From the NCBI GenBank assembly GCA_003505795.1, contig DNXT01000199.1:1-5633 (forward strand): a stretch of 5,633 nt of DNA, written 5' to 3'. The notes under the pieces are model-generated. The model saw nothing but the letters and a program-made list of their open reading frames with translations, ran no database searches and was not told the origin of the DNA. Position 1 is the stretch's first letter; each line of letters begins with the position of its first letter. The DNA is from Lysobacteraceae bacterium (GTDB lineage Bacteria; Pseudomonadota; Gammaproteobacteria; Xanthomonadales; Xanthomonadaceae). The position numbers were made by a program, and so were the translations under genes. This document shows, in pieces, positions 1-5,633 of this stretch.

Positions 1-935
1 GCGCGCGCGCGCTCACCCGGGTGCCCGGCGGGCAGCTGCTGACCGCCACCGACGTGCACGTGGCGGACTACCCGACCGTCACCGCGGTGCAGTGGATCGG
101 CCAGACCATCGAGCGCGAGACCGGCGGGCGGCTGAAGCTGCGCATGTACCACTCCGGCCAGCTCGGCCGCGAGGCCGAGGCGATCGACATGGCGCGCTTC
201 GGCGCGATCGACATCACCCGGGTCTACTCGGGCGCGCTCAACAACGCCTTCCCGCTGACCCAGGCGCTGTGCCTGCCGTACGTGTTCGACTCGGTGGCGC
301 ACATGCGCCGCGCGCTGGACGGCGGCGTCGCCGAGGCGGTGCTGGCCGGCTTCGAGAGCCGCGACCTGGTGGGCCTGGCGATCTACGACTCCGGCGCGCG
401 CTGCTTCTATAACACCAAGCATCCGATCGTCGCGCCGGCGGACCTGCACGGGCTGAAGCTGCGCGTGGCCAGTTCGGACATCTTCATCCGGCTGATGCGC
501 CTGCTCGGCGCCAATCCCACGCCGATGTCGCTGGGCGACACGTTCTCCGGCATGGAGACGCACATGATCGACGGCGCCGAGAACAACATGCGCAGCTTCC
601 ATTCCAGCCGTCACTTCGAGGCCGCGCACTACTGGTCGCAGAGCGACCACTCGTATGCGCCGGACGTGCTGCTGGTGTCGCGGCGCAGCTTCGAGGCGCT
701 GGCGCCGGGCGACCGCCGGCTGCTGCTGGAAACCGCGCGCGCCTCGGTCGGGGTGATGCGCGCGCGCTGGGATGCCTCGGAAAGCACCGCACGCCGGGCC
801 GTGGCCGATTACGGGGTGAAGTTCAACGAGGTCGACATGCCCGCTTTCCGCCGGACCGCGCAGCCGCTGCTGCAGCACTACCTCGGCCGGCCCGAGATCG
901 CATCCCTGCACCGTCGCATCCGCGACTTCGCCTGA
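1..935 (+). CDS. TRAP transporter substrate-binding protein, DctP family (5' partial)
   Basis: Periplasmic solute receptor of a tripartite ATP-independent (TRAP) transporter; it captures a carboxylate substrate and delivers it to the two membrane subunits encoded next. The frame is open back to base 3 with no stop, and no signal peptide is seen, so the true start lies upstream. The GTG at 21 is an internal candidate only. Numbering from that GTG, family features include YHSGQLGREAEA (43-54), the DSGARCFYNTKHP stretch (123-135), LKLRV with the probable carboxylate-binding Arg148, LLGANPTPMSLGDTFSGMET (161-180) and IDGAENN (183-189). The 304 visible residues match a nearly complete mature DctP protein. 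The stop lies 12 bases before the DctQ gene, so it heads a three-gene operon. The DGAENN pocket fits a sugar acid at least as well as a C4-dicarboxylate, but the ligand is inferred. Family assignment is firm; substrate is open. Confidence 0.93.
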   Translation, partial: ARALTRVPGGQLLTATDVHVADYPTVTAVQWIGQTIERETGGRLKLRMYHSGQLGREAEAIDMARFGAIDITRVYSGALNNAFPLTQALCLPYVFDSVAHMRRALDGGVAEAVLAGFESRDLVGLAIYDSGARCFYNTKHPIVAPADLHGLKLRVASSDIFIRLMRLLGANPTPMSLGDTFSGMETHMIDGAENNMRSFHSSRHFEAAHYWSQSDHSYAPDVLLVSRRSFEALAPGDRRLLLETARASVGVMRARWDASESTARRAVADYGVKFNEVDMPAFRRTAQPLLQHYLGRPEIASLHRRIRDFA

Positions 936-947
936 GGCCCGACGCGA

Positions 948-1466
948 GTGTCCGACACGACCCCCAGCCCCGTTCCGACCGGCGCCCAGCGCGCCATGGC
1001 CCTGCTCGCCGACATCGCCATCCATACCGCCGCCGCCGCCCTGCTGGGGCTGGTGGCGGTGCAGGCCTGGCAGGTGTTCGCCCGCTACGTCGTCAACGAT
1101 TCGCCCAGCTGGACCGAGCCGGTCACCCTGCTGCTGCTGGCCACGGCGATGAGCCTGGGCGCGGCCGCCGGCGTGCACAGCAACCGCCACTTCGGCTTCT
1201 ACCTGCTGCATGACCACGTCAGGCCCGGCGTGCGCCGGCTGATCGACGCGGTGGTGGCGCTGGTGATCGCCGCGATCGGCGCGTGCATCGCCTGGTGGGC
1301 GGCGGTGCTGCTGCTGGACGGGCTGGACATCGAGGCCGCCGGCGCCTCGATGCCGCAGAGCATCAACTACCTGCCGCTGAGCATCGGCGGCGCGTTGATG
1401 GCGGTGTTCGCGCTGAACCGGCTGGTGTTGTCGCTGCGCCCGGCCGCCGCCGCAGGAACCCGCTGA
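948..1466 (+). CDS. TRAP transporter small membrane subunit, DctQ family
   Basis: Four-helix inner-membrane subunit that partners the large DctM subunit and helps dock the substrate-loaded binding protein. The 172-residue length is normal. Hydrophobic segments lie at about residues 23-45, 58-76, 97-121 and 141-163. The family motif VFARYVVNDSPSWTEP (43-58), including the conserved Trp-x-Glu (W55, E57), sits after the first helix, and RHFGF (80-84) follows the second. The chosen start is GTG at 948, with a GAGG Shine-Dalgarno-like run at 934-937 overlapping the dctP stop. ATG at 996 (Met17) is a plausible alternative and would still keep all four helices, so the polar N-terminal 16 residues are the uncertain part. 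Gaps of 12 and 3 bases to its neighbours indicate co-transcription and probably translational coupling. Confidence 0.92.
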   Translation: MSDTTPSPVPTGAQRAMALLADIAIHTAAAALLGLVAVQAWQVFARYVVNDSPSWTEPVTLLLLATAMSLGAAAGVHSNRHFGFYLLHDHVRPGVRRLIDAVVALVIAAIGACIAWWAAVLLLDGLDIEAAGASMPQSINYLPLSIGGALMAVFALNRLVLSLRPAAAAGTR

Positions 1467-1469
1467 GCC

Positions 1470-2753
1470 ATGGGCATCGCCATCCTCTTTTCCGTGTTCG
1501 TGATCCTGCTGCTGATCGGCGTGCCGGTGGCCTATGCGCTGGCCGCGGCGGCCCTGGCCACGCTGCTGTACCTGGACATCCCCAGCATCGTGCTGGTGCA
1601 GCAGATCTCCGCCGGCACCGGCTCGGCCTCGCTGATCGCGATCCCGCTGTTCATCTTCGCCGGCGAGATCATGATGCGCGGCGGCATCTCCGAGCGCCTG
1701 ATCGCGCTGGCCTCGTCGCTGGTCGGGCGCCTGCGCGGCGGCCTGGGCCAGGTGTCGATCCTGTCCTCGCTGTTCTTCGGTGGCGTGTCCGGTTCGGCCA
1801 TCGCCGATGTCTCGGCGGTCGGCGGCACGATGATCCCGCAGATGGTCAGGCGCGGCTACGACCGCGACTTCGCGGTCAACGTCAGCATCACCGCCGCGCT
1901 GGTGGCGCTGCTGGTGCCGCCGTCGCACAACCTGATCCTGTTCTCGGCCGCGGCCGGCGGCGGCCTGTCCATCGCCGACCTGTTCGCCGCCGGCATCGTG
2001 CCGGCGCTGCTGATGACGCTGGCGCTGATGGTCACCGGCTACGTGGTGGCGCGCCGGCGCGGCTACGGCGTGGAGGCCTTCCCCGGCCTGCGCGCGGTGA
2101 TGCTGCGGCTGCTGTCGGCGCTGCCGGGGCTGGGCCTGGTGGCGCTGATCTTCGTCGGCATCCGCGCCGGCATCTTCACCGCGGTGGAGTCGGCCGCGAT
2201 CGCCGTGGTCTACGCGCTGCTGGTGACCATCGTGCTGTACCGCCAGCTCAGGCCAAGGGAATTCCTGGAGACGGTGGTCCACGCCGCGCGCAGCACCGGC
2301 GTGATCCTGTTCGTGATCGCCACCGCCGCGGTGTTCGGCTGGCTGCTGGCCTACCTGCAGGTACCCGGCGCGGCGGTGGACTTCCTGCAGTCGTTCGCAC
2401 ACAGCCGGTTCATGGTGCTGCTGATGATCGTGGTGATGCTGCTGTTGCTGGGCACCTTCATGGACCTGGCGCCGATGATCCTGATCTGCACGCCGATCTT
2501 CCTGCCGGTGGCGCGGGCCTACGGCATCGATCCGATCCACTTCGGCCTGGTGCTGGTGCTGACCGGCGGCCTGGGCCTGGTGACGCCGCCGGTGGGCTCG
2601 GTGCTGTTCATCGGCACCGCGATCGGCAAGATCAGCGTCGGCGAGAGCATGCGCAGCATCTGGCCGTTCTGGTTCGCCGGCCTGGGCGTGCTGCTGGTGG
2701 TGGCGTTCTTCCCGCAGCTGTCGCTGTGGCTGCCGCACCTGCTGCGCGGCTGA
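1470..2753 (+). CDS. TRAP transporter large membrane subunit, DctM family
   Basis: Inner-membrane translocation subunit of the TRAP system, which drives solute import with an ion gradient, usually sodium. At 427 residues it has the standard length, with hydrophobic helices throughout. Conserved blocks are IPLFIFAGEIMMRGG (58-72), GGVSGSAIADVSAVGGTMIP (104-123), VPPSHNLILF (149-158), GTFMDLAPMILICTPIFLPV (328-347) and GLVTPPVGSVLFIG (369-382). The SGSAIAD and TPPVG blocks correspond to the helix-break regions that carry the sodium and substrate sites in this family. ATG at 1470 is chosen because it lies 3 bases after the DctQ stop, with AGGAA at 1454-1458 upstream. The protein is intact and starts at its first hydrophobic helix. 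No fusion with DctQ is present, as separate Q and M genes are the usual arrangement. Confidence 0.95.
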   Translation: MGIAILFSVFVILLLIGVPVAYALAAAALATLLYLDIPSIVLVQQISAGTGSASLIAIPLFIFAGEIMMRGGISERLIALASSLVGRLRGGLGQVSILSSLFFGGVSGSAIADVSAVGGTMIPQMVRRGYDRDFAVNVSITAALVALLVPPSHNLILFSAAAGGGLSIADLFAAGIVPALLMTLALMVTGYVVARRRGYGVEAFPGLRAVMLRLLSALPGLGLVALIFVGIRAGIFTAVESAAIAVVYALLVTIVLYRQLRPREFLETVVHAARSTGVILFVIATAAVFGWLLAYLQVPGAAVDFLQSFAHSRFMVLLMIVVMLLLLGTFMDLAPMILICTPIFLPVARAYGIDPIHFGLVLVLTGGLGLVTPPVGSVLFIGTAIGKISVGESMRSIWPFWFAGLGVLLVVAFFPQLSLWLPHLLRG

Positions 2754-2774
2754 TGCGGTGGCACCTCGTACCTC

Positions 2775-2845
2775 CTGTAGGAGGGACTTCAGTCGCGACG
2801 AGGCCGTCCCGGTAGAGCCCATCGCGACTGAAGTCCCTCCCACAG
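2775..2845. repeat. Long imperfect palindrome, xanthomonad dispersed-repeat type
   Basis: Two perfectly complementary 19-base arms, GGAGGGACTTCAGTCGCGA at 2780-2798 and its reverse complement at 2822-2840, enclose a 23-base loop. The stem extends by four more pairs (2775-2778 with 2842-2845) across one A-C mismatch, giving about 24 bp. Read on the minus strand, the loop carries GGGCTCTACCGGGACGGCC, and the whole resembles the short GACTTCAGTCGCGAC / GGCTTCAGCCGCGAC repeats that I know to be scattered between genes in Xanthomonas and relatives. It sits 21 bases after the DctM stop. It may protect the 3' end of the TRAP transcript or reduce read-through into the GH43 gene. No T-run follows it, so it is not a classic intrinsic terminator. 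Only one copy is in this window. Confidence 0.8.
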
Positions 2846-2862
2846 AAGAGCGGAGATTCTCT

Positions 2863-2868
2863 GGAGGA
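2863..2868 (+). promoter_or_regulatory. Shine-Dalgarno site that fixes the GH43 start
   Basis: GGAGGA lies 6 bases before ATG 2875, an ideal spacing. It selects this start over the in-frame upstream GTG at 2758, which would translate through the palindromic repeat and bury the signal peptide. I see no convincing -35/-10 pair in 2754-2862, so the GH43 gene may depend on TRAP-operon transcription or on a promoter I cannot recognise. Confidence 0.8.
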
Positions 2869-2874
2869 AATGCA

Positions 2875-4521
2875 ATGCGAAAGCGGAACCTGTTGTGGCT
2901 GCTCCTGGCTGTGCTGGCCTGCACCCAGGCGCACGCCGCCGACTGGAAGCGCGGCCTGGAGAACCAGCGCATCGCCGATCTCGGCGACGGCCGCTTCCTC
3001 AATCCGGTGCTGGCCGGCGATCATCCGGACCCGTCGGTGCTCAAGGATGGCGACGACTACTACCTCACCCTGTCCTCGTTCGACGCCTATCCGGGCCTGC
3101 CGATCTGGCATTCGCGCGACCTGGTCAACTGGCAGCCGCTCGGCCATGCCATCACCACCAACGTCGGCGCGATCTGGGCGCCGGACCTGGTCAGGCACGA
3201 AGGCCGCTACTACATCTACTTCCCGGCGCGCCGCGGCGAGACCGGCACGCGCAGCAACTTCGTGGTCTGGGCCGACGACATCCGCGGTCCCTGGAGCGAG
3301 CCGGTCGACCTCGGCCTGGGCAAGTACATCGATCCCGGCCACGCGGTCGGCGAGGACGGCAAGCGCTATTTGTTCCTGTCCGGCGGCGACTACGTGCCGC
3401 TGGCCGACGACGGCCTGAGCGTGGCCGGCGAGCCGAAGCACGTCTACGACGGCTGGAAGTATCCGCAGGCGTGGGACGTGGAGGCCTACGCGCAGGAAGG
3501 GCCGAAGATCACCCGCCACGACGGCTGGTACTACATGACCACCGCGGTCGGCGGCACCGCCGGGCCGCCGACCGGGCACATGGTCATCACCGCGCGCTCG
3601 CGCTCGATCCACGGGCCGTGGCAGAACGCGCCGAACAATCCCATCGTGCGCACCGCCAGCCGCGACGAGCCGTGGTGGTCGCGCGGCCACGCCACCCTGG
3701 TGGAAGGCACCGACGGGCGCTGGTGGATGCTCTATCACGGCTACGAGAACGGCTACTGGACGCTGGGCCGGCAGGCGCTGCTGGAGCCGATCGAATGGAC
3801 CGCCGACGGCTGGTTCGCCGCCGCCGGCGGCGACCTCGGCCGGCCGCTGCGCAAGCCCAGCGGGCAGGCGCTGGCACACGGGCTGGCGCTGTCGGACGAC
3901 TTCCGCGGCGACAGGCTCGGTCCGCAGTGGTCGTTCTACGACCCGGCGCCGGACGAGTACAAGCGCCTGTTCTTCGAGGCCGATGCGCTGTCGGTGCAGG
4001 GCAAGGGCCGCGCACCGCGCGACAGCTCGCCGCTGACCGCAATCGCCACCGACCGGGCCTACCAGTTCGAGGTCGAGCTGGAGATCGAGCCCGGCGCGCA
4101 GGGCGGCGCGCTGCTGTTCTACAGCGATCGCCTCTACGCCGGCGTGGGCAGCAACGGCGAGCAGTTCGTCATGCACCGCTACGGCGAGGAGCGTCCGGCA
4201 ACGCTGGCGCCCAGCGCCCGCGGCGGGCGGCTGTGGCTGCGCGTCACCAACGACCGCCACATCGTCACGATCCACAGCAGCGCCGACGGCAAGGCCTGGA
4301 CCAAGTACCCGGTGCAGATGGAAGTGTCCGGCTACCACCACAACGTCGCCGGCAAGTTCCTGGCGCTGAAGCCGGCGCTCTACGCCGCCGGCGACGGGAA
4401 GGTGCGCTTCCGCCACTTCCGCTACCGCGCCTGTCATTCGGATGCCTCCGCAGAAGCCCGCACGTCCACGTGCGAGGATCCGAGTGCGGGCCGGCTCCTG
4501 CCCGGCAATGCCACCCGGTAG
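2875..4521 (+). CDS. Exported glycoside hydrolase family 43 (beta-xylosidase/arabinofuranosidase type)
   Basis: Probable exo-acting hydrolase of beta-xylosides or alpha-L-arabinofuranosides from plant hemicellulose. The N-terminus MRKRNLLWLLLAVLACTQAHA is a Sec signal peptide with an AHA cleavage site after residue 21; VLAC at 13-16 is a weak lipobox alternative. The five-bladed propeller spans about 40-325. The catalytic triad is visible: base Asp52 in HPDPS, pKa-tuning Asp104 in IWAPDL, and acid Glu208 in QEGPK. PGLPIWHSRDLVNW (73-86) is typical of xylosidase-like GH43 proteins. GHATLV (271-276) and YHGY (287-290) supply conserved histidines. Residues about 338-519 form a second domain resembling the GH43 C-terminal beta-sandwich. 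The last ~29 residues (520-548, Cys at 520 and 533) match no domain I know and overlap the promoter region of the next gene. Family call is firm; exact substrate is not determined. Confidence 0.92.
   Translation: MRKRNLLWLLLAVLACTQAHAADWKRGLENQRIADLGDGRFLNPVLAGDHPDPSVLKDGDDYYLTLSSFDAYPGLPIWHSRDLVNWQPLGHAITTNVGAIWAPDLVRHEGRYYIYFPARRGETGTRSNFVVWADDIRGPWSEPVDLGLGKYIDPGHAVGEDGKRYLFLSGGDYVPLADDGLSVAGEPKHVYDGWKYPQAWDVEAYAQEGPKITRHDGWYYMTTAVGGTAGPPTGHMVITARSRSIHGPWQNAPNNPIVRTASRDEPWWSRGHATLVEGTDGRWWMLYHGYENGYWTLGRQALLEPIEWTADGWFAAAGGDLGRPLRKPSGQALAHGLALSDDFRGDRLGPQWSFYDPAPDEYKRLFFEADALSVQGKGRAPRDSSPLTAIATDRAYQFEVELEIEPGAQGGALLFYSDRLYAGVGSNGEQFVMHRYGEERPATLAPSARGGRLWLRVTNDRHIVTIHSSADGKAWTKYPVQMEVSGYHHNVAGKFLALKPALYAAGDGKVRFRHFRYRACHSDASAEARTSTCEDPSAGRLLPGNATR
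4456..4491. repeat. Overlapping inverted repeats at the GH43 3' end
   Basis: Two alternative hairpins share one left arm. GCCCGCAC (4456-4463) pairs with GTGCGGGC (4484-4491), and CGCACGT (4459-4465) pairs with ACGTGCG (4468-4474) across a two-base centre. A small CGGA/TCCG hairpin (4439-4450) lies just upstream. All are within the coding sequence of the odd GH43 tail. No T-run follows, so an intrinsic terminator is unlikely. The structures could be an attenuating structure, a factor-binding dyad upstream of the repressor promoter, or chance in GC-rich DNA. Confidence 0.5.
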
Positions 4522-4524
4522 AAT
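4519..4524 (+). promoter_or_regulatory. Putative -10 box for the LacI-type repressor gene
   Basis: TAGAAT matches the sigma-70 consensus TATAAT at five of six positions. It overlaps the GH43 stop codon TAG (4519-4521) and stands out in GC-rich surroundings. It predicts a transcript start near 4531 and a leader of about 20 bases before ATG 4553. No good -35 hexamer is seen; TCCTGC at 4496-4501 has the right 17-base spacing but a poor match. GGTAGAAT-type -10 regions are, as far as I recall, frequent in xanthomonads. Confidence 0.45.
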
Positions 4525-4536
4525 CCCCGCACACTC

Positions 4537-4544
4537 GACCGGTC
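4537..4544. promoter_or_regulatory. Candidate operator, GACCGGTC palindrome
   Basis: Perfect 8-base palindrome with a central CG step, placed just after the predicted transcript start and 8 bases before the repressor ATG. LacI-family operators are palindromes with a central CG, and ACCGGT cores occur in known members such as the gluconate regulator GntR of Escherichia coli. The position would suit autorepression. Symmetry does not extend beyond 8 bases, so this may be a chance match. Confidence 0.35.
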
Positions 4545-4552
4545 CGCCGCCC

Positions 4553-5611
4553 ATGCCACCTCGCAAGAAAGCCGAAGCGCCCGCGCCGGGCCTGCCCAAG
4601 GGCAAGGTGGCGACCATCAACGACATCGCCCGGCTGTCGGGCGTGTCGAAGAAGACCGTCTCGCGGATCATCAACGACTCGCCGCTGGTGCGCCAGGACA
4701 CCCGCGAGAAGGTGCAGGCGCTGATGCGCGAGGTCGGCTACGCGCCGGACCCGCTGGCGCGCGGGCTGGCGTTCCGGCGTTCGTTCCTGATCGGCATGGT
4801 CTACGACAACCCCACCGCGCAGTACATCGTCGACATGCAGTACGGCGCGCTCGACGCGCTGCGCGGTTCCAGCTTCGAGCTGGTGGTGCATCCATGCGAC
4901 ACCCGCAGCCCCGGCTACATCGAGGGCGTGCGCCGCTTCGTGCAGGCGCAGAAGCTGCACGGCGTGATCCTGGTGCCGCGCGCCTCGGAGGACCAGGCGC
5001 TGGCCGACATGCTCGCCGAGATCGGCTGCCGCTACACCCGCATCGCCGCGGTGGCGCTGGATGCGACCTCGCAGACGGTGATCACCCACGATCGCGACGG
5101 CGCCGCCGAGGCCGCCGACTACCTGCTCTCGCTCGGCCACCGCGACATCGCCCTGGTGACCGGCCCCAGCGCCTACCGCTCCTCGCTGGAGCGCACCGCC
5201 GGCTTCGTCGATGCGCTGGCCCGGCGCGGGATCGAACTGCCGGCCGAGCGCATCGTCGAGGCCGGCTACACCTTCGAATCGGGCGTGGCCGCGGCCGAGA
5301 AGCTGCTGCTCGGCAAGCGGCGCCCGACCGCGATCTTCACCGGCAACGACGAGATGGCCGCGGGCATCTACAAGGTCGCGCTGCGCGCCGGCATCGGCAT
5401 CCCGCGCCAGCTGTCGGTGATCGGCTACGACGACAGCTCGCTGGCCTCGCGGCTATGGCCGCCGCTGACCTCGGTGCGCCGCCACACCCGCGACACCGGG
5501 CGCACCGCGGCGGCGATGCTGATCCAGCCGCAGGGCACGCCGCACCTGCCGACCGCCAGCGTGCGGCCGCACCTGATCGTGCGCGACTCGTGCCAGCCGC
5601 CGGAGGACTAG
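4553..5611 (+). CDS. LacI-family transcriptional repressor
   Basis: DNA-binding regulator that normally releases its operator on binding a sugar or sugar-derived inducer. Over the 352 residues, the helix-turn-helix is TINDIARLSGVSKKTVSRIIN (21-41), the hinge helix is around PLARGLAF (67-74), and a periplasmic-binding-protein-like sensor fills about 78-345. Sensor signatures are LERTAGF with Arg214, TGNDEMAAG with Asn265 and Asp266, and VIGYDDSS with Asp293/Asp294. ATG 4553 is chosen over the in-frame ATG at 4442, which lies inside the GH43 tail and upstream of the predicted promoter. GTG 4607 (Val19), directly before the helix-turn-helix, is the main rival. ATG 4553 adds a basic, proline-rich 18-residue extension, which I recall as common in xanthomonad LacI proteins, but it has no clear Shine-Dalgarno. 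Located 31 bases after the GH43 stop, it probably controls the GH43 and TRAP genes. Confidence 0.93.
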   Translation: MPPRKKAEAPAPGLPKGKVATINDIARLSGVSKKTVSRIINDSPLVRQDTREKVQALMREVGYAPDPLARGLAFRRSFLIGMVYDNPTAQYIVDMQYGALDALRGSSFELVVHPCDTRSPGYIEGVRRFVQAQKLHGVILVPRASEDQALADMLAEIGCRYTRIAAVALDATSQTVITHDRDGAAEAADYLLSLGHRDIALVTGPSAYRSSLERTAGFVDALARRGIELPAERIVEAGYTFESGVAAAEKLLLGKRRPTAIFTGNDEMAAGIYKVALRAGIGIPRQLSVIGYDDSSLASRLWPPLTSVRRHTRDTGRTAAAMLIQPQGTPHLPTASVRPHLIVRDSCQPPED

Positions 5612-5633
5612 CTGTGATCTCTCAGTAGGTTGT

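Noticed and set aside
1..12. Alternating (GC)6 run at the window start
   Set aside because: It is short, in frame with the binding-protein gene and at the window edge. It is compatible with ordinary Ala-Arg codons in very GC-rich DNA, so no Z-DNA or repeat claim is supported.
1283..2815. Open frame of 510 codons on the plus strand overlapping DctQ and DctM
   Set aside because: The translation is Arg/Ala/Gly-rich with no membrane or domain pattern, while the overlapping frame gives a textbook DctM. It is a frame shadow of GC-rich coding DNA.
2758..2874. Upstream in-frame GTG start for the GH43 gene at 2758
   Set aside because: It would add 39 residues encoded by the palindromic repeat before a clear signal peptide. 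The strong Shine-Dalgarno at 2863-2868 points to ATG 2875.
4484..4510. Intrinsic terminator for the GH43 gene
   Set aside because: The GC-rich stem at 4456-4491 is followed by CCGGCTCCTG rather than a T-run, and it lies inside the reading frame.
2632..4701. Very long open frame of 689 codons on the minus strand, antisense to the GH43 gene
   Set aside because: It mirrors a high-GC3 coding strand, is low-complexity (Ala/Arg/Val/Gly-rich) and has no recognisable domain. It also runs across the palindromic repeat and three separate genes.
5612..5633. Possible small dyad (CTGTGATCTCTCAG) after the repressor stop
   Set aside because: Arms match at only five of six positions and the window ends 8 bases later, so neither a terminator nor an operator can be judged.

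Overview
The window is about 5.6 kb of very GC-rich DNA, coding on the plus strand almost throughout. It reads as a carbohydrate-utilisation locus from a gammaproteobacterium of the Xanthomonas group. The assignment rests on the strong G/C third-position bias, on the look of the proteins, and on the 71-base palindrome at 2775-2845, whose GGGACTTCAGTCGCGAC-type arms and CTACCGG-type loop resemble a dispersed repeat common in xanthomonad genomes. It is an inference from sequence style, not a database match.

Region 1 (1-2753) is a tripartite TRAP transporter operon in the order substrate-binding protein (DctP type, 5' end cut off by the window edge), small membrane subunit (DctQ type), large membrane subunit (DctM type). 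The genes are 12 and 3 bases apart, so they are almost certainly co-transcribed. Any promoter lies upstream of the window.

Region 2 (2754-2874) is a 121-base gap dominated by the inverted repeat. It is followed by a strong Shine-Dalgarno sequence for the next gene.

Region 3 (2875-4521) encodes an exported glycoside hydrolase of family GH43 (beta-xylosidase / alpha-L-arabinofuranosidase type) with its three catalytic acids present and a C-terminal beta-sandwich domain. Its last ~29 codons look like read-through into what would otherwise be an intergenic regulatory stretch.

Region 4 (4519-5611) encodes a LacI-family repressor. A putative -10 box overlaps the GH43 stop codon and an operator-like GACCGGTC palindrome lies in the leader. 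The last 22 bases are non-coding and too short to interpret.

Working model (inference): the GH43 enzyme trims side chains or non-reducing ends from hemicellulose fragments in the periplasm or at the cell surface. The TRAP system imports an acidic product, perhaps a uronate or aldonate, using a sodium gradient. The LacI-type protein senses a sugar signal and controls the locus and its own gene. I see no mobile element, CRISPR array, RNA gene, toxin-antitoxin or defence module. Apart from the small regulatory structures listed below, the region looks ordinary.
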